Shown here: piece by piece, positions 35,793-44,129 of the stretch
How positions within the stretch are numbered: the stretch's first letter is position 1
Layout of the letters: each line of letters opens with the position of its first letter
NCBI RefSeq assembly: GCF_003610535.1
Contig: NZ_RAPN01000001.1
Coordinates: 3,831,320 to 3,895,319, forward strand
DNA length: 64,000 nucleotides
Source: Mangrovibacterium diazotrophicum
GTDB taxonomy: Bacteria > Bacteroidota > Bacteroidia > Bacteroidales > Prolixibacteraceae
Reading direction: 5' to 3'
The notes under the pieces: generated by a model
What the model saw: only the letters and a program-made list of their open reading frames with translations
The model's database searches: none
What the model was told of the DNA's origin: nothing
Program-made: the position numbers and the translations under genes

Positions 35793-35816
35793 GTTTTGTA
35801 AATATTAGGTGACCAG

Positions 35817-35824
35817 CAAAAATA
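35817..35824 (-). promoter_or_regulatory. -7 promoter element for the mutL operon
   Basis: On the minus strand TATTTTTG, exact TAnnTTTG, 24 bases before the first start codon; a TTG lies 17 bases further upstream (35844-35842). Confidence 0.55.
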
Positions 35825-35910
35825 CAAAAATCAACACAGACCAAGAAGTGCTATTTGTTAAAGGATGTCAACTTTCGGTACTACCGGCCTGCAAACGGTT
35901 TTACGGGCAA

Positions 35911-36720
35911 TTAGTTAGCATCGTTCAGCTTCGTTCCACATTTCTTGCAATAGCGGGCGTCGTTGTCGTGCTGATCGTACAGGCAATTGGGGCAAACCTG
36001 CGTGTTGGCGGTGGTTTGCGTTCCCTTAATAATTTCGGAGGTGACAATGCCGGTTGGTACAGCGATAACTGCATAGCCAACGATCATAACAATGCTGGCT
36101 AAAAACTGGCCGGTTGGCGTTTCAGGGGAGATGTCGCCGTACCCCACGGTGGTCATGGTGACGATAGCCCAGTAGATGCTCTGCGGGATACTTCGGAAAC
36201 CATGCTCCGGGCCTTCAATGAGGTACATGAGCGTGCCTACGATAATAACCAGGTTGACGATGAAAAACAGAAAGACGAAAATCTTCTCGCGACTGGCCCA
36301 AAGTGCTTTTCCCAGGTTTTGCCCTGCTGCCGTAAATCGACTAAGTTTTAAAATCCGGAATACCCGAAGCAAACGAATGGCTCGGATAATCATCAGGCTG
36401 TGGCTGCCTACCAAAACCAGGCTCAGGTAGGTTGGCAAGACTGATAGTAAATCGATGATTCCGTAGAAACTTAAAATATAGGTCCATGGCTTGCGGACAA
36501 CCCATACACGAAGAATGTATTCAATGCTGAAGAAAATGGTGATAACCCACTCCACAATGTGAAGTAGTTCGCCATACTCCTTGTTGATGCGCGGCACGCT
36601 TTCCAACATGACGAGAATGATGCTTGCCAGAATAATCAGAAGTAAAACAACATCAAAGGCTTTTCCCTCTTTGGTGTCTGCTTCGAATATAATTTCGTAG
36701 AGTTTGTCTCTAAGGCTCAT
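35911..36720 (-). CDS. Voltage-gated-type potassium channel with C-terminal zinc ribbon
   Basis: 269 residues, six membrane helices. S4-like arginine-rich helix RAIRLLRVFRILKLSRF (about 113-129) and pore filter TTVGYGDISPETPTG (about 191-205) identify a tetrameric Kv-type K+ channel; the TVGYGD filter is intact. After S6 the protein ends in a zinc-ribbon, CPNC ... CKKCG (about 242-264, CxxC-14-CxxC), rather than an RCK or cyclic-nucleotide domain. Stands divergently from comM over 115 bases. Confidence 0.92.
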   Translation of the reverse strand: MSLRDKLYEIIFEADTKEGKAFDVVLLLIILASIILVMLESVPRINKEYGELLHIVEWVITIFFSIEYILRVWVVRKPWTYILSFYGIIDLLSVLPTYLSLVLVGSHSLMIIRAIRLLRVFRILKLSRFTAAGQNLGKALWASREKIFVFLFFIVNLVIIVGTLMYLIEGPEHGFRSIPQSIYWAIVTMTTVGYGDISPETPTGQFLASIVMIVGYAVIAVPTGIVTSEIIKGTQTTANTQVCPNCLYDQHDNDARYCKKCGTKLNDAN

Positions 36721-36835
36721 GAATAACGGAATCCGGTTGATAGCCTAAAGATAAGAAAAAGCTTGTTTTCCCCTACTTGCTATTTATTGTTAATCGGCGT
36801 AAATTTAGGGAAACTGAAACTACAACCCTAAGCTT

Positions 36836-38374
36836 ATGATGATCAAAACCTTTGCGTCTGCCGTTCATGGCATCGATGCAACCACCATCACCATCGAAAC
36901 CGATGTTTCGCAGGGGATCCGCTTTTCATTGGTCGGGCTTCCGGATAACGCGGTGAAAGAGAGTCAACAGCGCATTGAGGCTGCCCTTCGACTGAATAAC
37001 TACAAATGGCCCCGCCAGAAAATCATCATTAACATGGCTCCTGCTGATTTGAGGAAGGAAGGTTCGTCGTACGACTTACCGCTGGCAATTGCCGTGCTGG
37101 CGGCTTCGGAACAAATTGGAGCCGAAAAGCTCGATCGTTTTGTCATTATGGGCGAACTTTCGCTCGACGGGACTTTGCAGCCGATTAAAGGGGCACTGCC
37201 AATCGCCGTTAAAGCGCGGGAAGAGGGTTTTGAAGGGTTTATTTTACCCCAGCAAAATGCCCGCGAGGCAGCTGTAGTAGACAAACTGAAAATTTATGGC
37301 GTAGAGAATATCCGGCAAGTAGTTGATTTTTTCAACGACGAAGCTGAATTGGAACCAACCGTTGTGAATACGCGCGAGGAATTTTATAAAATGTTGAATC
37401 ATTCGGATGTGGATTTTTCGGATGTGAAAGGGCAGGAGAATGTGAAGCGGGCTTTGGAGATTGCCGCGGCTGGTGGACATAATTTAATTATGATAGGCCC
37501 TCCCGGCGCTGGAAAGACGATGCTCGCGAAACGCATCCCGACGATTTTGCCGCCTTTTACCTTGCACGAGGCATTGGAAACAACCAAGATTCATTCGGTT
37601 GTTGGTCGAATTGACAAGGAGACTTCGCTAATGACCGAGCGGCCTTTTCGAAGCCCGCATCATACCATTTCGGATGTGGCTTTGGTTGGTGGCGGCACGT
37701 ATCCGCAGCCGGGCGAAATTTCGCTCGCACATAATGGCGTGTTGTTTTTGGACGAGCTGCCGGAGTTCAAACGAACCGTTCTGGAAGTGATGCGGCAACC
37801 TCTGGAAGATCGGAAGATTACCATTTCGCGGGCTAAATTTTCGGTGGAATACCCGGCCAGTTTGATGCTGGTAGCCTCCATGAATCCGTGCCCCTGCGGC
37901 TATTACAATCATCCCACCAAAGAGTGCGTTTGCGGGCCGGGCATGGTTCCAAAGTATCTCAACAAAATCTCAGGTCCGTTGCTGGACCGCATCGACATTC
38001 ACCTGGAGGTTGTGCCGGTGCCTTTTAAAAAGTTGTCGGAATTGCAGGACACAGAAGGGAGCCAGGTTATTCGGGAGCGGGTAATCGCCGCACGGCAAAT
38101 TCAATCCGAGCGCTATAAAGGGATGGACGGAATTTTCTGCAATGCACAAATGTCGTCTCGTCAAATTCGAGATTACGTGCAACTCGATTCAACCAGCAAT
38201 ACGCTGCTAAAAAATGCGATGGAGCGACTTGGCTTGTCGGCGCGTGCCTACGACCGTATCCTGCGCGTGGCACGAACAATTGCCGATTTGGAAGGCTCCG
38301 GTCCCGTCGAAAGTCATCATATTTCCGAAGCCATTCAGTATCGCAGCCTCGATCGCGAAAGTTGGGGAAGCTGA
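36836..38374 (+). CDS. comM: YifB/ComM-family Mg-chelatase-like AAA+ ATPase
   Basis: 512 residues. N-terminal Lon-like S5 fold (VSQGIRFSLVGLPDNAVKES), then ChlI-like AAA+ core with Walker A IGPPGAGKTMLAKR (about 218-231) and Walker B GVLFLDELPEF (about 300-310), a cysteine cluster CPCGYYNHPTKECVCGPG, and a C-terminal Mg_chelatase_C. ComM in Haemophilus and Vibrio is a branch-migration helicase used in natural transformation; many non-competent bacteria carry it, so competence cannot be inferred. Confidence 0.94.
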   Translation: MMIKTFASAVHGIDATTITIETDVSQGIRFSLVGLPDNAVKESQQRIEAALRLNNYKWPRQKIIINMAPADLRKEGSSYDLPLAIAVLAASEQIGAEKLDRFVIMGELSLDGTLQPIKGALPIAVKAREEGFEGFILPQQNAREAAVVDKLKIYGVENIRQVVDFFNDEAELEPTVVNTREEFYKMLNHSDVDFSDVKGQENVKRALEIAAAGGHNLIMIGPPGAGKTMLAKRIPTILPPFTLHEALETTKIHSVVGRIDKETSLMTERPFRSPHHTISDVALVGGGTYPQPGEISLAHNGVLFLDELPEFKRTVLEVMRQPLEDRKITISRAKFSVEYPASLMLVASMNPCPCGYYNHPTKECVCGPGMVPKYLNKISGPLLDRIDIHLEVVPVPFKKLSELQDTEGSQVIRERVIAARQIQSERYKGMDGIFCNAQMSSRQIRDYVQLDSTSNTLLKNAMERLGLSARAYDRILRVARTIADLEGSGPVESHHISEAIQYRSLDRESWGS

Positions 38375-38464
38375 TTTCGATGTTCTTCAGCAAAAAATGC
38401 GCAATAATTGCCCATTGGCATAAATTCTGTATTCACATAAATTATTATCCTAGTCAATATTTTT

Positions 38465-38472
38465 TATTTTTG
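38465..38472 (+). promoter_or_regulatory. -7 promoter element for the A2M gene
   Basis: TATTTTTG, exact TAnnTTTG, 40 bases before ATG 38513. Confidence 0.55.
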
Positions 38473-38512
38473 ATTGCGCTTAAAATCAAATAACACCTAA
38501 ATTCTCCCGACA

Positions 38513-41500
38513 ATGAGATTTCAACTCCAAACCCTGATCTTTTCTTTTTTGGTGGTTTTTCTGTTAGCCTCCTGTGGTGATAAAAAAGGGAAACCCACAG
38601 CCTCCGTCGATACGGCTTATACCCAGTTTGTTCGAAGTTACACAAGTGGCGTCATTTCGTGCAAGGCTCCCATTTTGGTGGAGTTTAACCAGGAGCCGCT
38701 TCATCCCGGGCAACCAGGCGATGAAGCTCCGGCCGAGTTGATCAGCCTTTCGCCAAAAGTGGAGGGAAAAGTTCAATGGGTTGACGGGCACACGATCGCT
38801 TTCACGCCGACGGAACGGATGAAGTCGGATGCTGAATACAAAGTCAGCGTCGCTCTGGGAAAGGTACTGGCGGTGCCTAATGAATATAAAACCATGCAGT
38901 TTGTGGTCAAAACGATTAAGCAGTCGTTCAGTGTGAATAACCTGGCGGTGAGAGCTTATGATGGTCAAAATATGAAGCTGCAGTATTTGTCAGGCGTTGT
39001 TTATACGTCCGATTGTGCCGACGACAAGCAGATCGAGTCGATCGTGACGGTTCGTAAGGACGGAGAAAAAGTGGATTTGAACTGGCAACATGCTGCCGAC
39101 GGGAAAAAGCATGAGTTTCGGGCAGATAGCCTGTTGCGGACAGCAGAGCCGCAGAAGTTGCTGGTGAAATGGGATGGTGCCGTAATCGGTGACGAGAAAA
39201 AGGGAGAAGAAGAAATTGAGCTACCGGCCCTGGATGTCTTCAAAGTGGTTGATGTTCGGGTGATTCAGCAACCAGAGCAGTATTTGCTGATTCGCTTTTC
39301 GGATCCGTTGGCAGCCGACCAAAATTTGCAGGGTTTGGTTACCATTGATAAGATAGATGGTTTGCGTTACCAGCTTGAAAGCAACGAACTGAAGGTTTAT
39401 CTTCCCTCGCGTCTGGCGGGAGATCACGAGGTCTACGTTTCCGGTGGTATCCGAAATGCGCTCAACTTCAAACTGAAGGAGTCGACAACGATGCAGGTCC
39501 GTTTCGAGGATCTGAAGCCCGCTGTCCGGTTGGTGGGCAAAGGAAGTATTGTGCCGTCGTCCAATGAGTTGGTTTTCCCGTTCGAAGCGGTCAATTTGCA
39601 GGCGGTAGACATCCGGATTATCAAGATATTTACGAACAATATTCAGCAGTTTTTTCAGCAAAACAGCTACACCGAGAGTGACGATATCAAGCAGGTGGGA
39701 CGCCTGGTGTTACAAAAGAAAATCGATTTGAACGTGGCTTCGTTCGCGGAGTTGAAAAACTGGAATACCTACAGTGTTGATCTTGCCCGTCTCATTCAAA
39801 TTGAACCGGGAGCGATATATCGCGTTCAGATTCGCTTCAAGAAAAATTATTCGCTTTACGGGATGGAGCAAATGCCCGAGTCGAACCAGGTTTCAACGAT
39901 TGATCAGCTGGAAGAAGAGCAGGAAATGCAAGAGGATTTGGCGGACTGGAACGAACCGGGATGGTACTCGGATTATTATCGGCCGAGAGGTTTTGATTGG
40001 GATGAAAGCGGCAACCCGGAGCACGTTTCGTATTACAGTTACGAACATTTTGTTGCCCGTAATTTGTTCGCGACAAACCTGGCTGTGATTGCGAAGGGAG
40101 GCTCGGATCAGAGCATGAACTTCGCGGTAACCAATCTGAAAAACACGGAACCGGAATCCGGCGTTACCCTGAAGATTTTCAATTTTCAAAAACAGTTGAT
40201 GGAAACGGTCACCACCGATGCGATCGGGATGGCCAAAGTTCAGCTTAAATACAAGCCTTTCCTGCTGGTGGCTGAAAAGGGTGGCCAACTGGCCTACCTG
40301 CGTTTGGATGATGGTTCGTCGCTATCGCTCAGTAACTTTGACGTGACGGGCGATGTGGTGCAAAAAGGCCTCAAGGGTTATGTTTACGGTGAACGAGGCG
40401 TTTGGCGTCCCGGCGACCGCATTTTCCTGACCTTCATTCTGGAAGATAAAAAAGATGTTTTGCCGGACAATCATCCGGTCATTTTTGAACTGATTAACCC
40501 GAAGGGGCAAACGGTGAGCCGTCAGGTGAAGACCAATGGAATCAATGGTTTTTACAGCTTCACCTGCGAAACAGACCCGGAAGCGCCAACCGGAAACTGG
40601 ATGGCCGTGTTGAAAGTCGGCGGACAAACATTCAGCAAGCGGGTAAAGGTTGAAACGGTGAAGCCGAACCGCCTGAAAATTGATCTGAAATTCGATGAAG
40701 ATCCGCTTTCGATTTACCAGGGCTACGCCGAGGGAACCTTGAAGACCGCCTGGCTGCACGGAGGAACAGCAAAAAATCTGAAGGCACAGGTTGCGCTCAA
40801 TTTCTCGAAAGCAAAAACAAGTTTTAAAGGCTTTTTCAATTATAATTTCGACGACCCTGCGAAGAATTTATACTCGGAAGAACAGGAAGTGTTCAAAGGC
40901 AAAGTGAATGAACAAGGCGTCGCTTCTATCAATTTCAAACTGCCGGAAATTACTTCTGCTTCGGGGATGCTGAATGCACATTTCAGTACGCGGGTGTACG
41001 AAGAAACCGGCGATTTCAGCATCGATGTGAAAACAGTGCCTTATGCGCCTTACTCGTCTTTTGTGGGTGTTAAGTTGCCGGCTTCCGACTCGAATTGGTA
41101 CAAAACAGGCACGCGGTATCCTCTGGATATTGTAACGGTCGACTACAAGGGTAATAAAGTTGATCGCGATGACCTGGAAGTGAAAATCTATAAAGTTGAC
41201 TGGCACTGGTGGTGGGATTCCGGCGAGGATAACCTGGCCCGCTATGTCAATAATTCGTATAAAAAGCCGGTGTTCAGAACCACGGTGAATACCGTGAATG
41301 GGCAGGCGAGTGTACCGCTCCAAATTGACTATCACAATTGGGAGGACAATGGCCGTTACCTGATTTGGGTAAAAGATTTGGAGAGTGGCCACAGTACCGG
41401 GTTGACAGCTTATTTCTCGAAATGGGGATACTGGGCTGCCGATGGTATGCAGGGAGCAGCGACCATGTTGTCATTCAAATCAGACAAGGAGAAATACAAT

Positions 41501-44074
41501 GTTGGCGATAAAGTAACGGTGACCATTCCGTCGGGTAAAAACGGGAAGGCGCTGGTCAGCATCGAAAACGGAACGTCGGTGTTGGATATGTTCTGGGTGG
41601 AAACGAAGGAAGAAAATACGGTCTTCAGTTTCGAAGCCAAGCCGGAAATGGCGCCGAATGCTTATGTGCATATTTCGCTGATCCAACCGCATGCCCAAAC
41701 CGAAAATGATGCCCCGATTCGACTTTATGGCGTTATCCCGATTTTGGTTGAAGATCCCAATACCCATTTGAATCCAATTCTTAAAACGCCTGCCGAGTTG
41801 GAGCCCGAGAAAGACTACGAGGTGAAAGTGTCGGAAAAAGACGGTAAGAAAATGACTTACACGCTGGCGGTTGTCGACGAAGGTTTGCTGGACTTAACCC
41901 GTTTCCAAACGCCTGATCCTTGGCCATCATTCTATGCCCGCGAAGCGTTGGGCGTAAAAACCTGGGACTTTTACGATGATGTAATCGGTGCATACGGCGC
42001 TCGTCTGGAGCGGGCTTTTGCTGTTGGTGGTGATGAAAATCTGGCGGCAGCAAAACGAAAAAAAGTGAATCGATTTAAACCGGTTGTGTCGTTCATCGGG
42101 CCGTTCAAGCTGGATGAAGGAGAGACGAACACGCACCAGCTGAAGATGCCGAATTATGTAGGAGCGGTACGGGTGATGGTTGTTGCGGGTGATAACGGCG
42201 CGTACGGAAATGCCGAACAGTCGGTGAAAGTGTTGAAACCACTGATGCTACTGGCGACTTTGCCTCGTGTGCTTGGCCCGGGCGAAGAAGTGAGCCTGCC
42301 TGTGAATGTGTTTGCCATGAAGCCGGAGGTGAAAAATGTGAAGGTTAGCATAAAGACAAACGAAATTTTAACGCCTGTTGAAGGCAGTTCCAAGCAAGTT
42401 CAGTTTGCAGAAGTGGGCGATCAGATTGCCGCTTTCAAATTGAAAGTTGCAGAGAAAACCGGCGTTGGTAAAGTGACGGTTACGGCTGAAAGTGGACAAT
42501 TCAAAGCCAGCTACGACATCGAGATCGAAGTTCGGCCGTCGAATCCCCAGGTTGTAAACATGGAGGAAACAGTTATCCAACCGGGTAAAAGCTGGGACGT
42601 TGCTGTGACCGCACCGGGTATGGAAGGAACCAATTCCGCACGAGTCGAGCTGTCCGGCATTCCGCCGATCGACCTCAGCCGTCGTTTAAATTACCTGATT
42701 CGTTATCCGCACGGTTGTATCGAGCAAACCACATCAGCCGTCTTCCCGCAACTCATGCTGGATCGCCTTACGGTTGTTTCGGCTGAGCAAAAGCAGGATA
42801 TTGAAGATAACGTTCGCGCTGCATTGAATAAGTTTACCCGTTTCCAAACTTCGGAAGGTGGGTTCGCTTATTGGCCGGGCGAGCGCTATAACTCTGAATG
42901 GGGAACTAACTATGCCGGGCATTTTATGCTGAAGGCGGAAGAGGCCGGGTATTCGTTGCCGTTTGGCATGAAAGACAAATGGCTGGCTTTTCAGAAAAAT
43001 GCGGCTCGAAACTGGCAGCGGTCGGATCGGGGTTACGAGCGTTCCGAGTTAATCCAGGCCTACCGTTTGTATACCCTGGCGCTTGCGCAATCGCCCGACT
43101 TTGGTGCGATGAATCGCTTGCGTGAAGAGAAAGGATTGGACCAGTTGGCACAGTGGCGTTTGGCTGCAGCTTATGCAGTTGCCGGCCAGCCGGAAGTTGG
43201 GGCGAAAATGATTGCAAACCTTAGCAGAACGATCAAACCTTTCCGAGAACTTTCGTACACCTTCGGTTCTGATATTCGCGATAAGGCGATGATTTTGGAG
43301 ACTTTGGTTATGCTGAAGCGCCAAACCGAAGCTTTCCCACTGGTAACCGAAATTTCAGCTGCGCTGTCGTCGAACGATTGGATGAGTACCCAAACAACTG
43401 CATATTCCTTACTTGCTATTTCTGAATTTTCAGGAGTGGGTAAACTGGAAGACAATCCGCTAAAAGCGAAAGTGGCATTCAATGGTGCGGACGCCCAAAA
43501 TGTGGCGGCAACGGTTCCTGTTTGGCAAGCGGATGTACCTTTGAAAGGGAATCAATCGGCGCAAGTGAAGGTTGAAAACCAAACCGGAAAAGTGATGTAC
43601 GCCCGAATCATGAGCGAGGGTATTCCGGTTACAGGTGATTCAACGTCATCCCAGAGCAACCTGTTTATGGAGGTTCGCTACACCGATATGCAGGGGCAGC
43701 GTATTGATCCGGCAAAACTGGTGCAGGGAACCGATTTCGTGGCTGAAGTGAGTGTGCAGAATCCGGGGCAACGCGGCGTTTACAAAGAAATGGCTCTGAC
43801 GACGATCTTCCCGTCCGGTTGGGAAATTATCAATATGCGATTGAATGATGTGGACAGCCCGTTGAAGAGCGATGCGTTTACCTACCAGGATATTCGCGAC
43901 GATCGGGTGCTGACTTATTTCAATCTGAATCCAAATGAGAAGAAAACATTCCGGATTCTGGTGAGCGCAACTTATGAGGGTAAATTTTATCTGCCGTCGG
44001 TGCAGTGTCAGGCGATGTATGATAACAGCATTAATTCGCGAAAACCCGGAAAGTGGGTTGAAGTTTTGAAATAA
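38513..44074 (+). CDS. Bacterial alpha-2-macroglobulin lipoprotein with thioester
   Basis: 1853 residues. Lipoprotein signal ending VFLLASC (Cys near 21) puts it in the periplasm on a membrane. It consists of many MG (macroglobulin) beta domains, a ~1100-1200 bait-type stretch, and an alpha/alpha thioester domain with the CxEQ motif intact (C1402-Q1405 in YPHGCIEQTTS). The thioester traps attacking proteases covalently. Length and motif match the ECAM type that pairs with PbpC (E. coli YfhM), and pbpC is indeed the next gene, 55 bases on. Supports the idea of defence and repair when peptidoglycan is breached. Confidence 0.95.
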   Translation: MRFQLQTLIFSFLVVFLLASCGDKKGKPTASVDTAYTQFVRSYTSGVISCKAPILVEFNQEPLHPGQPGDEAPAELISLSPKVEGKVQWVDGHTIAFTPTERMKSDAEYKVSVALGKVLAVPNEYKTMQFVVKTIKQSFSVNNLAVRAYDGQNMKLQYLSGVVYTSDCADDKQIESIVTVRKDGEKVDLNWQHAADGKKHEFRADSLLRTAEPQKLLVKWDGAVIGDEKKGEEEIELPALDVFKVVDVRVIQQPEQYLLIRFSDPLAADQNLQGLVTIDKIDGLRYQLESNELKVYLPSRLAGDHEVYVSGGIRNALNFKLKESTTMQVRFEDLKPAVRLVGKGSIVPSSNELVFPFEAVNLQAVDIRIIKIFTNNIQQFFQQNSYTESDDIKQVGRLVLQKKIDLNVASFAELKNWNTYSVDLARLIQIEPGAIYRVQIRFKKNYSLYGMEQMPESNQVSTIDQLEEEQEMQEDLADWNEPGWYSDYYRPRGFDWDESGNPEHVSYYSYEHFVARNLFATNLAVIAKGGSDQSMNFAVTNLKNTEPESGVTLKIFNFQKQLMETVTTDAIGMAKVQLKYKPFLLVAEKGGQLAYLRLDDGSSLSLSNFDVTGDVVQKGLKGYVYGERGVWRPGDRIFLTFILEDKKDVLPDNHPVIFELINPKGQTVSRQVKTNGINGFYSFTCETDPEAPTGNWMAVLKVGGQTFSKRVKVETVKPNRLKIDLKFDEDPLSIYQGYAEGTLKTAWLHGGTAKNLKAQVALNFSKAKTSFKGFFNYNFDDPAKNLYSEEQEVFKGKVNEQGVASINFKLPEITSASGMLNAHFSTRVYEETGDFSIDVKTVPYAPYSSFVGVKLPASDSNWYKTGTRYPLDIVTVDYKGNKVDRDDLEVKIYKVDWHWWWDSGEDNLARYVNNSYKKPVFRTTVNTVNGQASVPLQIDYHNWEDNGRYLIWVKDLESGHSTGLTAYFSKWGYWAADGMQGAATMLSFKSDKEKYNVGDKVTVTIPSGKNGKALVSIENGTSVLDMFWVETKEENTVFSFEAKPEMAPNAYVHISLIQPHAQTENDAPIRLYGVIPILVEDPNTHLNPILKTPAELEPEKDYEVKVSEKDGKKMTYTLAVVDEGLLDLTRFQTPDPWPSFYAREALGVKTWDFYDDVIGAYGARLERAFAVGGDENLAAAKRKKVNRFKPVVSFIGPFKLDEGETNTHQLKMPNYVGAVRVMVVAGDNGAYGNAEQSVKVLKPLMLLATLPRVLGPGEEVSLPVNVFAMKPEVKNVKVSIKTNEILTPVEGSSKQVQFAEVGDQIAAFKLKVAEKTGVGKVTVTAESGQFKASYDIEIEVRPSNPQVVNMEETVIQPGKSWDVAVTAPGMEGTNSARVELSGIPPIDLSRRLNYLIRYPHGCIEQTTSAVFPQLMLDRLTVVSAEQKQDIEDNVRAALNKFTRFQTSEGGFAYWPGERYNSEWGTNYAGHFMLKAEEAGYSLPFGMKDKWLAFQKNAARNWQRSDRGYERSELIQAYRLYTLALAQSPDFGAMNRLREEKGLDQLAQWRLAAAYAVAGQPEVGAKMIANLSRTIKPFRELSYTFGSDIRDKAMILETLVMLKRQTEAFPLVTEISAALSSNDWMSTQTTAYSLLAISEFSGVGKLEDNPLKAKVAFNGADAQNVAATVPVWQADVPLKGNQSAQVKVENQTGKVMYARIMSEGIPVTGDSTSSQSNLFMEVRYTDMQGQRIDPAKLVQGTDFVAEVSVQNPGQRGVYKEMALTTIFPSGWEIINMRLNDVDSPLKSDAFTYQDIRDDRVLTYFNLNPNEKKTFRILVSATYEGKFYLPSVQCQAMYDNSINSRKPGKWVEVLK

Positions 44075-44129
44075 GAGTGCATGAGATTCTGAAACAAGTT
44101 CAGAGTGACTTTTTGTTGAACGTGAATTT

